Part shown: positions 9,766 to 18,055 of the stretch, one piece after another | Numbering within the stretch: the first letter of the stretch is position 1 | Layout of the letters: every line of letters starts with the position of its first letter | DNA from: Pseudomonas sp. R5(2019) | Lineage (GTDB): Bacteria > Pseudomonadota > Gammaproteobacteria > Pseudomonadales > Pseudomonadaceae | Length of the DNA: 48,603 bases | Assembly (NCBI RefSeq): GCF_009905435.1 | Contig: NZ_JAAAMT010000046.1 | Coordinates: forward strand, 1-48,603 | Reading direction: 5' to 3' | Notes under the pieces: model-generated | Databases searched by the model: none | What the model saw: only the letters and a program-made list of their open reading frames with translations | What the model was told of the DNA's origin: nothing | Translations under genes and position numbers: made by a program

Positions 9766-11751
9766 TCACGCGCCAGTTGAGGTCGGGGTTTGTGCGGGAA
9801 CATTCCTACTAAGCAGGTCGCGCAGCTGATTTTTTTCCTCTGCGCTCAGTTCACTTTGACGTGCTTTCCTGAGCAGATGTTCCAGGCTTCGCTCGCGTTG
9901 GCGGGCGGACAAGCTAGTTATAGTGTCGAAAAACTGTTGTTCAAGGTTGTCGGCATCGATCAGCCATTCCTTTTCTGCCAGTGCGCGCAACAAACGACCC
10001 TGTTCGGTGCCGTGCCAACGCGCAATCAATTGTAAAGAGCGTAGCCCAGGATTCTTCTGCAGGGCTTCGAGCAGTGCGACCAGCAGCTGGGCGTAGACAT
10101 GGTCTTCGTCGGCAAAATGGCTGGCACCTTCGACCTTGCCGGCCAGTTGCGGGTGGTGCAGCAAGGTGCGCAGCGCGCTCAGGGTCGGCGGCTCTACGCT
10201 GGTCGGAACCCTGGGGGCGCGAGGCTGGAAATCCTGGCGCTTGCCGTTGCGGTCCCATGGCTTGCCCTTTTTATCCCAGGGCTTGCCTTCCCACTTCTTC
10301 TGGCCACCGTTGTGCTTGGGAGTCCATTCCTGCTGGGCAGGCTGGAAAGCGTCATGGTGGTGATAATCGCTGTAGTCAGGGGTGAAATCCGGAACAGCGT
10401 TGTAGTCGATGGACGGGTCATAACTGGGCGGCGCTTCAGTCGGTGCCGACTGCGCCAGCTGATTCATGTCATCAAGGCTCAGCCCGGTGATTTCCTTGAG
10501 CCGGTTGCGCATCAACGTCCGCAGGTTTGCCCCTGGGACTTTGTCGATCAACGGTGCTGCCAGCGTGGCCATATGGGCCTTGCCTTCCAGCGAGCGCGGG
10601 TCGGCTTCTTCAGTCAACTGCTGGAAGAAGTAGTCTGCCAGCGGCTGCGCATGCTGGTTGATGCGGGCGCGGAAGGCATCGGTGCCTTCGGCGCGAATCA
10701 GGGTGTCCGGGTCCTCGCCTTCGGGCAGAAACAGGAACCGCGCCTTGCGACCGTCCTGCAAGCTCGAAAGCGCAGCCTCCAGTGCGCGCCATGCCGCGTT
10801 GCGGCCAGCCTGGTCGCCGTCAAAACAGAACAACACGCTGGGCACGACCCGGAACAGGCGCTTGAGGTGTTCTTCGCTGGTGGCGGTGCCGAGCGTGGCC
10901 ACGGCATTGCGCAAGCCTTGTTGGGCCAGGGCGATGACGTCCATATAGCCTTCAACCACGATGATCTCATCGAGGTTGCGGTTGAATTTGCGCGCTTCGA
11001 ACAGGCCGTACAGCTCCTGGCCCTTGTGGAACACCGGGGTTTCCGGCGAGTTCAGGTACTTGGGCTTGTCATCGCCCAGCACCCGGCCGCCGAAGGCGAT
11101 CACCCGGCCACGGCTGTCGCGGATCGGGAACATGACCCGGTCACGGAAGCGGTCGTAGCGCTTGCCCGACTCGGCGTTCTCGATCAGCAGGCCGGCATCG
11201 ATCATCGCCTTTTGCTGCAGGGTATCACTGCTCAAGTGTTTGAACAGGTTGTCCCAGCCAGGTGGGGCAAAACCCAGGCCGAAATCCCGGGCAATTTCCC
11301 CCGAGAGCCCGCGGCCCTTGAGGTACTCGACGGCAGACTTGCGGGTCGGGTGGCTCTTGAGTGCCTGGCGATAAAACTCGGCGGCGGCCTCAAGCAGCGG
11401 GTAGAGCGGTGAATCTGTCGGTTGCCGTGGCTTGTGGCTGCGCCCGCCTTCTTCGCGGGGGACTTCCATGCCGGCGGCCTTGGCGAGCTCCTCGACCGCC
11501 TGGGGGAAATCCAGGTTGTCGTGGTCCATGATGAAGCCCAGCGCGTTACCGCCTGCGCCGCAGCCGAAGCAATAATAGAACTGCTTGTCGGGGCTGACGC
11601 TGAAAGAAGGCGTTTTTTCTTTATGAAACGGGCAGCAGGCGGTGTAGTTCTTCCCGGCTTTTTTCAGCTGCAAGCGGGACGTCACCACATCGACAATGTC
11701 GGTGCGGTTCAGGAGGTCGTCGATAAAACCTTGGGGAATCAGCCCGGCCAT
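9766..11751 (-). CDS. dnaG: DNA primase DnaG
   Basis: The 661-residue primase makes RNA primers at replication forks and works with the DnaB helicase. The N-terminal CHC2 zinc finger is visible (CCPFHKEKTPSF ... YYCFGCGAGG). A TOPRIM core follows, with VVEGYMDVIALAQQG and CFDGDQAGR supplying the acidic metal ligands. A low-complexity Gly/Lys/Trp linker (about 480-510) precedes the C-terminal helicase-binding domain. I start at ATG 11751 because MAGLIPQGFIDDLL is the conserved N-terminus; the upstream extension to 11847 is poorly conserved in character. It lies between rpsU and rpoD on the same strand. Confidence 0.97.
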   Translation of the reverse strand: MAGLIPQGFIDDLLNRTDIVDVVTSRLQLKKAGKNYTACCPFHKEKTPSFSVSPDKQFYYCFGCGAGGNALGFIMDHDNLDFPQAVEELAKAAGMEVPREEGGRSHKPRQPTDSPLYPLLEAAAEFYRQALKSHPTRKSAVEYLKGRGLSGEIARDFGLGFAPPGWDNLFKHLSSDTLQQKAMIDAGLLIENAESGKRYDRFRDRVMFPIRDSRGRVIAFGGRVLGDDKPKYLNSPETPVFHKGQELYGLFEARKFNRNLDEIIVVEGYMDVIALAQQGLRNAVATLGTATSEEHLKRLFRVVPSVLFCFDGDQAGRNAAWRALEAALSSLQDGRKARFLFLPEGEDPDTLIRAEGTDAFRARINQHAQPLADYFFQQLTEEADPRSLEGKAHMATLAAPLIDKVPGANLRTLMRNRLKEITGLSLDDMNQLAQSAPTEAPPSYDPSIDYNAVPDFTPDYSDYHHHDAFQPAQQEWTPKHNGGQKKWEGKPWDKKGKPWDRNGKRQDFQPRAPRVPTSVEPPTLSALRTLLHHPQLAGKVEGASHFADEDHVYAQLLVALLEALQKNPGLRSLQLIARWHGTEQGRLLRALAEKEWLIDADNLEQQFFDTITSLSARQRERSLEHLLRKARQSELSAEEKNQLRDLLSRNVPAQTPTSTGA

Positions 11752-12138
11752 GGTGCTCTCATCATCAGGCGACAACGCTGTGGCGGTGGGGGCCGACAAC
11801 GCATTGGATTCAAGTGTATCGCTAATGCGATAGCAACGACGTCGCATCCGAGGTCAGCCGGGGCTGATGTCGAATGAGAAAAAAGACTATGGGGTTACCT
11901 GAACCTTCCGAAGGGAAGGTAAGGGTGTGCTCGTCTGTAGCCGGTGAAGGCTCGTCAGTGTCGACGCGCACCTGGCAAAGATGCCAGTTCTGACGTTTGG
12001 GCAGGCTTGTTTCGAAATGCCGAGGCGTTCGAAACATCCTCTTGCCAAAAGGCATGAGGTTGAAACTTCAGCTGCAACTGCCGGCAGCCCGGCTTTTAAG
12101 GCCGGGCAAGGCAGAAGCTTGCGACAGACGTCTGTAAA
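11752..12138 (-). other. rpsU-dnaG spacer with two hairpins
   Basis: No convincing gene is present. On the minus strand a hairpin from rpsU towards dnaG is formed by GCCCGGC/GCCGGGC (12087-12107, loop of seven). A second is formed by ACCTTCC/GGAAGGT (11903-11920, loop CTTC) with a run of six T about 17 bases later. They probably reduce read-through from the very active rpsU promoter into dnaG, as a terminator does between these genes in E. coli. A 77-codon frame at 11822-12055 has no ribosome-binding site or recognisable domain. Confidence 0.5.
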
Positions 12139-12150
12139 TTAATACAGACG
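12129..12150 (-). other. Hairpin spanning the rpsU stop codon
   Basis: CGTCTGTA (12129-12136) pairs with TACAGACG (12143-12150) around the loop AATTAA, which contains the TAA stop of rpsU. It may protect or help process the rpsU 3' end; no T-run follows. Confidence 0.4.
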
Positions 12151-12354
12151 AACGGCGCGGCGCTGTTCGCGCTGAACTTTCTTGGCGTGACGTTTGACAG
12201 CGGCTGCTGCCTTGCGCTTACGCTCAGAAGTCGGCTTCTCGTAAAATTCGCGGCTACGAACTTCAGCCAGAACACCGGCTTTTTCGCAGGAGCGCTTGAA
12301 ACGACGCAGAGCTACGTCGAAGGGTTCGTTCTCTTTAACTTTGACGGCTGGCAT
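12139..12354 (-). CDS. rpsU: 30S ribosomal protein S21
   Basis: The 71-residue bS21 is a small-subunit protein placed near the anti-Shine-Dalgarno end of 16S rRNA and needed for initiation. The sequence starts [20 protein letters not shown] and ends with a strongly basic tail rich in Lys and Arg, as usual for the family. It is the first gene of the rpsU-dnaG-rpoD cluster, divergent from tsaD. A promoter with 17-base spacing lies about 90 bases upstream. Confidence 0.98.
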
Positions 12355-12439
12355 CCAGAGCTACCTTCATTCATTACCGGGATCAACGTTCTCCTGGCAA
12401 TTGTGTGTGCTGGAGTACGTCGGTTTTTAAGGGTTGCGG

Positions 12440-12468
12440 ATGTTAACCCCTAGGCGGCAGGAATGCAA
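12440..12468 (-). promoter_or_regulatory. Sigma-70 promoter for rpsU
   Basis: On the minus strand TTGCAT (12463-12468) and TAACAT (12440-12445) are separated by exactly 17 bases, pointing at rpsU. It is the best -35/-10 pair seen in the divergent rpsU-tsaD gap. Confidence 0.55.
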
Positions 12469-12555
12469 AGCCTCTGATCGAAAACCGCTGGTCGGCTCGG
12501 TACGCGACGACTATTATTCGCGCCTTCTAATTGAGCCTCGACAAGGCGTAGACCC

Positions 12556-13581
12556 ATGTTAGTACTGGGATTGGAAACATCCTGCGATGAAACCGGCGTC
12601 GCTTTATACGACAGCGAACGCGGCCTGCTGGCTGATGCATTATTCAGCCAGATCGACCTGCACCGCGTCTATGGCGGCGTGGTTCCGGAGCTTGCCTCGC
12701 GTGATCACGTCAAACGCATGCTGCCCTTGATCCGCCAAGTGTTGGCTGAGGCCGACTGTGCAGCCACCGAGATTGACGCCATTGCCTATACCGCCGGCCC
12801 CGGTCTGGTGGGCGCTTTGCTGGTGGGCGCTTCCTGCGCCCAGGCACTGGCGTTTGCCTGGGACGTTCCGGCGCTGGGTGTGCACCACATGGAAGGCCAT
12901 CTGTTGGCGCCGATGCTGGAAGAGCAGCCGCCCGAATTTCCGTTCGTCGCTTTGTTGGTTTCCGGTGGCCACACGCAACTGGTACGCGTCGATGGCATCG
13001 GGCAATACCAGTTGCTGGGCGAAACCCTGGACGATGCCGCAGGTGAAGCCTTCGACAAGACCGCCAAGCTGATTGGCCTCAACTACCCCGGCGGGCCTGA
13101 AATCGCTCGCTTGGCCACTCAGGGTGTGCCAGGGCGTTTCGTGTTCCCGCGGCCCATGACCGATCGCCCCGGTCTGGACCTGAGCTTCAGCGGCCTGAAA
13201 ACCTTTGCCCTCAATACCTGGCAGCAGTGCAAGGACGCTGGAGACGATGGAGAGCAAACCCGTTGCGACATCTCGCTGGCCTTCCAGCAGGCGGTGGTGG
13301 AGACTCTGACCATCAAGTGCCGTCGCGCCCTCAAGCAGACCGGGCTCAAGCGCCTGGTGATCGCTGGAGGCGTCAGTGCCAACAAGGCGCTGCGTGAGTC
13401 TCTGGAAAAAATGCTCGGCGAGTTCAAGGGCAATGTCTATTACGCCCGCCCGGAGTTTTGCACCGACAATGGCGCGATGATTGCCTTTGCTGGTTGCCAG
13501 CGTCTCAAGGCAGGCCAGCACGAAAGCCTGGCGATCAGCGTGCAGGCCCGCTGGCCAATGGAGCAGCTGTCGGCCTTGTAA
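12556..13581 (+). CDS. tsaD: tRNA N6-adenosine threonylcarbamoyltransferase TsaD
   Basis: This 341-residue ASKHA-fold protein transfers the threonylcarbamoyl group onto A37 of ANN-decoding tRNAs, together with TsaB and TsaE. The start MLVLGLETSCDETGVALY is the family signature. HHMEGH (near residue 115) supplies the metal-binding histidines, and SGGHTQL and a late DNGAMIA motif complete the nucleotide site. It is the divergent neighbour of rpsU, a very common bacterial arrangement. Formerly named gcp. Confidence 0.97.
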   Translation: MLVLGLETSCDETGVALYDSERGLLADALFSQIDLHRVYGGVVPELASRDHVKRMLPLIRQVLAEADCAATEIDAIAYTAGPGLVGALLVGASCAQALAFAWDVPALGVHHMEGHLLAPMLEEQPPEFPFVALLVSGGHTQLVRVDGIGQYQLLGETLDDAAGEAFDKTAKLIGLNYPGGPEIARLATQGVPGRFVFPRPMTDRPGLDLSFSGLKTFALNTWQQCKDAGDDGEQTRCDISLAFQQAVVETLTIKCRRALKQTGLKRLVIAGGVSANKALRESLEKMLGEFKGNVYYARPEFCTDNGAMIAFAGCQRLKAGQHESLAISVQARWPMEQLSAL

Positions 13582-13606
13582 CTTGAGCGCGGTTCATGGG
13601 CTGGAT

Positions 13607-14176
13607 TCAGAAATGCCGTTCGCGTCCGGCAAAAAGGTCGCGTAGATTGCCGCGATGACGCCAGACGATGAGCACCGTCAATGCGCTCATCGCCAGCAAC
13701 GCTTCAGGCTGTTGCCAGGCGAACAGCGGCAAGGTGAGGGGGGTTGCGATCAGCGCTGCGAGCGAACTGGTACGGGTCAGGCGAAACACCAGCAGCCAGG
13801 CGCCAACCGCCAGTAACGCGGCCGGCGGGTAGAGCCCCAGCAGGACGCCGGCGGCAGTGGCGACACCCTTGCCACCACGGAAGCAAAAGTAGACCGGAAA
13901 CAGGTGGCCGAGTACCGCGAACACGCCGATCCAGGCTTGTTGCTGCAGGGAAAGCCCGGCCATGATGGCGATGAGGATGGGCAACACGCCCTTGCAGAGG
14001 TCGCCAAGCAGGGTAAGGGTGGCCAGTTTCCTACCGGCCAGACGCAGCATGTTGGTTGCACCCGCATTCCCGGAGCCACTCATGCGAGGGTCGGGACTGC
14101 CGGTCAGGCGGCTGAGGACGATGGCAAAGGACAGCGAGCCGAGCAGGTAGGCGAACATCGCCAGCAACCAAAACAT
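13607..14176 (-). CDS. plsY: Glycerol-3-phosphate acyltransferase PlsY
   Basis: The 189-residue integral membrane enzyme uses acyl-phosphate to acylate glycerol-3-phosphate, the first step of phosphatidic acid synthesis. Several hydrophobic segments alternate with the three PlsY motifs: SGNAGATNMLR (motif 1), a GDLCKG loop, and FRGGKGVATAAG (glycine-rich motif, residues about 100-112). The frame stays open upstream into the folB region, but ATG 14176 gives the expected MFWLLAMFAYLLGSLSFA membrane start and normal length. It is divergent from folB, with 75 bases between the starts. Confidence 0.96.
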   Translation of the reverse strand: MFWLLAMFAYLLGSLSFAIVLSRLTGSPDPRMSGSGNAGATNMLRLAGRKLATLTLLGDLCKGVLPILIAIMAGLSLQQQAWIGVFAVLGHLFPVYFCFRGGKGVATAAGVLLGLYPPAALLAVGAWLLVFRLTRTSSLAALIATPLTLPLFAWQQPEALLAMSALTVLIVWRHRGNLRDLFAGRERHF

Positions 14177-14251
14177 GCTAACTATTCCGGGCAAGGACGC
14201 CCCTGATTCTAACGGCGCAATGCGCCCTTGTCGTGCTGCGGAGAGAAGTGC

Positions 14252-14608
14252 TTGGACAGAGTGTTTATCGAGGGGCTTGAGGTCGACACCGTGATCGGTG
14301 CCTACGACTGGGAGCGCGGGATTCGGCAATGCCTGCGGCTGGACCTGAGTTTTGCCTGGGACAACCGTCCGGCTGCGGCCGGCGACGACCTGACCCTGGC
14401 GCTCGACTATGCCAGCGTTTCCAGTCGGATTCTGGCGTTTGCCGAGAGCGCCCAGTACGAGCTGGTCGAGACTTTTGCCGAGCGCCTGGTCGAGGCCCTG
14501 ATGAGCGAGTTCCAGATCCCATGGGTGCGCCTGAAGCTGACCAAGCCCGGCGCGGTGCCGGCTGCCAAGGGTGGCGTAGGCGTGGAGATCGAGCGCGGAT
14601 GTCTCTGA
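14252..14608 (+). CDS. folB: Dihydroneopterin aldolase FolB (TTG start)
   Basis: This 118-residue enzyme cleaves (and may epimerise) 7,8-dihydroneopterin to 6-hydroxymethyl-dihydropterin in folate synthesis. Conserved features are DRVFIEGLEVDTVIGAYDWE at the N-terminus, a LDYASV stretch, LVETFAERL carrying the catalytic-region Glu, and the Lys of KLTKPGAVP. No ATG is available at the conserved start. TTG 14252 is preceded by GGAGAGAAG (14240-14248) and gives the right N-terminus, so a TTG start is very likely. It overlaps folK by 10 bases. Confidence 0.93.
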   Translation: MDRVFIEGLEVDTVIGAYDWERGIRQCLRLDLSFAWDNRPAAAGDDLTLALDYASVSSRILAFAESAQYELVETFAERLVEALMSEFQIPWVRLKLTKPGAVPAAKGGVGVEIERGCL

Positions 14609-15135
14609 CCAGGGTTTATCTTGGGCTCGGCAGCAATATCGAGCGCGACACACACCTGTGTGCCGGGCTTGATGCGTTGGCCGGGTTCCTCGAGGACATG
14701 CACTGCTCGCCGGTGTTCGAGAGCCAGCCGGTGGGGATCAAGAGTGGCCCGTTCCTGAACCTGGTGGTATCGGGATTGACTGCATTGCCACTGATGGAGC
14801 TGGACCGCCGGTTGAAGTTCATCGAAGCCGACAACGGTCGCTACGCCCCGGAGCGCAAGGGGCTGCCGCTGGATATCGATGTCTTGCTGTATGCCGAGCA
14901 GGTTGGCAACTTCGATGGGCTGGTGCTGCCGCGCGCCGAGATCCTGAAGAATGCGTTTGTGTTGTGGCCGTTGTCGCTCATTGCCTCCGACAGGGTGCAT
15001 CCGGGTGTCGGCAAGACATTCCGCCAACTGTGGAGTGAGGCCGAGATCGATCAGGTGCTGGCGCCGTTCGCCTTTGAGTGGCGCGGCCAGCAACTGACAC
15101 CTGTAGGAGCCGAGCTTGCTCGCGATGAGCGGTGA
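14599..15135 (+). CDS. folK: 2-amino-4-hydroxy-6-hydroxymethyldihydropteridine pyrophosphokinase FolK
   Basis: The 178-residue enzyme transfers pyrophosphate from ATP to hydroxymethyl-dihydropterin, the step after FolB. YLGLGSNIERD is the N-terminal signature. The catalytic region is slightly diverged from the usual PRxxDLDLL form (GLPLDIDVLLY, with two Asp for Mg). ATG 14599 lies inside the end of folB, so the genes are translationally coupled. The last ten codons (VGAELARDER) and the stop are made of a REP element, so the C-terminal tail is lineage-specific. The protein is somewhat longer than typical FolK. Confidence 0.93.
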   Translation: MSLTRVYLGLGSNIERDTHLCAGLDALAGFLEDMHCSPVFESQPVGIKSGPFLNLVVSGLTALPLMELDRRLKFIEADNGRYAPERKGLPLDIDVLLYAEQVGNFDGLVLPRAEILKNAFVLWPLSLIASDRVHPGVGKTFRQLWSEAEIDQVLAPFAFEWRGQQLTPVGAELARDER

Positions 15136-15191
15136 CGCGTAATTCCTGAAACACTGCGGCGTCCTCTTCGCGGGTAAATCCGGCTCCTGCA
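15101..15191. repeat. REPIN: two inverted Pseudomonas REP sequences
   Basis: Forward REP: CTGTAGGAGCCGAGCTTGCT and following bases (15101-15139). An inverted REP at about 15157-15191 reads, on the minus strand, TGCAGGAGCCGG...CCCGCGAAGAGG. The pair forms a long imperfect cruciform typical of mobile REPINs in fluorescens-group pseudomonads. The forward copy overlaps the 3' end of folK, and the element separates folK from the convergent cca. Confidence 0.8.
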
Positions 15192-15205
15192 TCGGGTGCA
15201 TAATG

Positions 15206-16429
15206 TCAGTACCTTTCCTTGTAGGACTGCAGCGCCTTGAGGCGTTCCAGTTGCAAGGCCTCACCCAGCGCCTTACCTTGCAGGCCGCGCTCTACCAGTG
15301 GCGGCACAGCCACCGCCAGAGCCACTTTGGCTGCGCCGCGCAGATACTCGGCCTGTGGATAATCCCGATCCTCGAGCCCGGTGTGTCCGCGCGCGTCCAT
15401 CTCGCACGCCGCCAGGAAGTCATGGAAGCGTTGTGGACGACGGTAAACGTCAAAACTTTGCAGCAGCTCAAGCAGGGTTGAAGCCTTCAGCTCCAATGCC
15501 AGATGACCATGGGTGTGATATTCACCGACGAGCAGCGCAAGCTCCTGGCAATCCCTGGGTACCTTGAAGCGCTCGTTTATCGCCTTGATCAGATTCAGGC
15601 CACGGCGTTTATGGGCAATGTGCCTTGGCCATAGCCCTGGGGGCGTCAGATCCTTGCCCAGGTCGTGGGTCAGGCAGGCCCAGCGCACGGTGAGCGGCAG
15701 TTGGTGGCGGGCAGCCTGTTGCAGTACCGCGAGGATGTGCGCACCGGTATCCACTTCCGGATAATGAGCTTCGGGCTGGGGTACGCCGAACAAAACATCG
15801 ACCTCGGGCATCAGCTCCTTGAGCGCACCACAGTCGCGCAGCACCTGAATAAACACGTCGGGACGATCTTCCATCAGCGCGCGGGAAATTTCCTTCCAGC
15901 TACGTTCAGCGGTCAGGGCTTGCAGTTCACCGGACTCGCTTAATTGGCGCATCAGTTCCAGTGTTTCCGGCGCGACGGTGAAACCGAGCCCCGCATAACG
16001 GGCGGCAAAGCGAGCCACGCGCAAAACGCGCAGAGGGTCTTCGGCAAACGCTGGGGATACATGGCGAAGCAGGCGTGCCTTTAGGTCGTCCTGGCCGTGA
16101 TAGGGGTCGGTGATCTGCCCGTGATCATCCTCTGCCATGGCGTTGATGGTCAGGTCGCGGCGAATCAGGTCTTCTTCGAGGGTGACGTCGGGGCTTGCGT
16201 GAAATACGAAGCCGCCATACCCGTGGCCACTTTTACGTTCGGTGCGGGCAAGCGCATATTCTTCGCCCGTGCTCGGGTGGAGAAACACCGGGAAATCGGC
16301 ACCGACCGGGCGAAAGCCCTGGGCCTGCATCTGTTCGACCGTGGCCCCCACTACCACCCGATCGATATCGGTGACCGGTAGGCCGAGCAGTCGATCGCGG
16401 ACCGCGCCGCCGACTTTATAAATCTGCAT
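15206..16429 (-). CDS. cca: Multifunctional CCA tRNA nucleotidyltransferase
   Basis: This 407-residue class II nucleotidyltransferase adds or repairs the CCA end of tRNAs. GGAVRDRLLG and the DID metal-binding pair are at the N-terminus, RRDLTINAMA follows (about 110-120), and a C-terminal HD phosphohydrolase domain is present (THDLGKDL, then HIAHKRRG), as in the gamma-proteobacterial multifunctional form with phosphatase and 2'3'-phosphodiesterase activities. ATG 16429 is chosen because GGAGGTG lies 4 bases upstream and MQIYKVGGAVRD is the conserved start. It is convergent with folK. Confidence 0.96.
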   Translation of the reverse strand: MQIYKVGGAVRDRLLGLPVTDIDRVVVGATVEQMQAQGFRPVGADFPVFLHPSTGEEYALARTERKSGHGYGGFVFHASPDVTLEEDLIRRDLTINAMAEDDHGQITDPYHGQDDLKARLLRHVSPAFAEDPLRVLRVARFAARYAGLGFTVAPETLELMRQLSESGELQALTAERSWKEISRALMEDRPDVFIQVLRDCGALKELMPEVDVLFGVPQPEAHYPEVDTGAHILAVLQQAARHQLPLTVRWACLTHDLGKDLTPPGLWPRHIAHKRRGLNLIKAINERFKVPRDCQELALLVGEYHTHGHLALELKASTLLELLQSFDVYRRPQRFHDFLAACEMDARGHTGLEDRDYPQAEYLRGAAKVALAVAVPPLVERGLQGKALGEALQLERLKALQSYKERY

Positions 16430-16489
16430 GTAACACCTCCATTGACGCAACAGGATACCTGTAACGCGTCAATGGAGGCAGGTCATGGC

Positions 16490-18055
16490 TTAGAGGTGCA
16501 CCACGGTGAGATCGAGGCGGCCATAGTCGCCTTCGCCGTGGTCAGCCTTTGGGGGGACATGATGCGTTCTCATCACTTGGTCCCCCTGCAGCGTTTCAAG
16601 GTGAATATCGAAGCCCCAGAGGCGGTGCAGATGCTTGAGCACCTCCTCGGTAGACTCGCCCAAGGGTTTACGATCGTGTTGCTGGTGACGCAAGGTCAGG
16701 GAGCGATCGCCGCGACGGTCAATGCTCCAGATCTGCACGTTCGGCTCACGATTACCCAGGTTGTACTGGGCCGCCAGGGTTTCGCGAATCGTCCGATAGC
16801 CCGATTCGTCGTGGATCGCTGGCACCAGCAGGTCGTCGCGCTGATCGTCATCCAGGATGCTGAAAAGCTTGAGGTCGCGAATCACCTTCGGTGACAGGTA
16901 CTGCAGGATAAAGCTCTCATCCTTGAAGCTGCTCATCGCAAACTTGATCGTCGATAACCAGTCACTGCCGGCGATATCCGGGAACCAGCGGCGATCCTCT
17001 TCGGTTGGCTCTTCACAGATCCGACGGATGTCCCGGTACATGGAAAAACCCAGGGTATAAGGGTTGATGCCACTGTAATAGGGGCTATCGAAGCCGGGTT
17101 GATAGATCACACTGGTGTGTGATTGCAGAAACTCCATCATAAAGCCGTCGGTGACCAGGCCTTCATCGTAAAGGTCGTTCATCAACGTGTAGTGCCAGAA
17201 CGTGGCCCAGCCTTCGTTCATCACTTGGGTCTGGCGTTGTGGATAAAAGTATTGGGCGATCTTGCGCACGATCCGCACGACCTCGCGCTGCCAGGGCTCC
17301 AGCAGCGGCGCGTGTTTTTCGATGAAATAGAGGATGTTTTCCTGGGGTTCGGCCGGGAAACGCGCATTGTCACGCTCGCTGCCTTTGCCCGCGCCTTTGG
17401 GGATGGTGCGCCACAGGTCGTTGATCTGCTTTTGCAGGTGTTCTTCACGGTCTTTCTGGCGTCGGCGTTCTTCCTCGGCAGAAATAGGGTAGGGCCGTTT
17501 GTAGCGGTCTACGCCGTAGTTCATCAGGGCATGGCAGGAATCGAGCAGGTCTTCCACCGCATCGATGCCATGGCGCTCCTCGCACTGGGAGATGTACTGC
17601 TTGGCGAACACCAGGTAATCGATGATGGAGCTGGCGTCGGTCCAGGTGCGAAACAGGTAATTGCCCTTGAAGAAGCTGTTGTGCCCGTAGCAGGCATGAG
17701 CCACCACCAATGCTTGCATGCAGATGGTATTTTCTTCCATCAGGTAGGCAATGCACGGGTCGGAGTTGATCACAATTTCGTACGCCAGACCCATCTGGCC
17801 ACGACTGTAGGATTTTTCAGTGCTCAGAAAGTGTTTGCCGTAGGACCAGTGGTGATAGCCCAAGGGCATGCCCACCGACGCGTAGGCATCCATCATCTGT
17901 TCGGCGGTGATGACCTCTATCTGGTTTGGATAGGTATCGAGCGCATAGCGATCTGCGAGGCGGCTGATCTCCCTGTCATAGGCCTGTATGAGTTCGAAGG
18001 TCCACTCCGAACCCGTGGAAATGGGTTGGCGCTTGTGCTGCTCTCTGGCGGTCAT
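16490..18055 (-). CDS. SpoVR family protein
   Basis: The 521-residue cytosolic protein belongs to the SpoVR/YcgB family, whose biochemical role is not settled. Conserved blocks include YPNQIEVITAEQMMDAY, GHNSFFKGNYLF, VMNEGWATFWHYTLMN and INPYTLGFSMYRDI. Length and motifs are typical. It overlaps the end of yeaH by 4 bases (ATGA), and together with yeaG(prkA) these three form a widespread proteobacterial stress-response module, often induced by nitrogen limitation or stationary phase. Confidence 0.93.
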   Translation of the reverse strand: MTAREQHKRQPISTGSEWTFELIQAYDREISRLADRYALDTYPNQIEVITAEQMMDAYASVGMPLGYHHWSYGKHFLSTEKSYSRGQMGLAYEIVINSDPCIAYLMEENTICMQALVVAHACYGHNSFFKGNYLFRTWTDASSIIDYLVFAKQYISQCEERHGIDAVEDLLDSCHALMNYGVDRYKRPYPISAEEERRRQKDREEHLQKQINDLWRTIPKGAGKGSERDNARFPAEPQENILYFIEKHAPLLEPWQREVVRIVRKIAQYFYPQRQTQVMNEGWATFWHYTLMNDLYDEGLVTDGFMMEFLQSHTSVIYQPGFDSPYYSGINPYTLGFSMYRDIRRICEEPTEEDRRWFPDIAGSDWLSTIKFAMSSFKDESFILQYLSPKVIRDLKLFSILDDDQRDDLLVPAIHDESGYRTIRETLAAQYNLGNREPNVQIWSIDRRGDRSLTLRHQQHDRKPLGESTEEVLKHLHRLWGFDIHLETLQGDQVMRTHHVPPKADHGEGDYGRLDLTVVHL

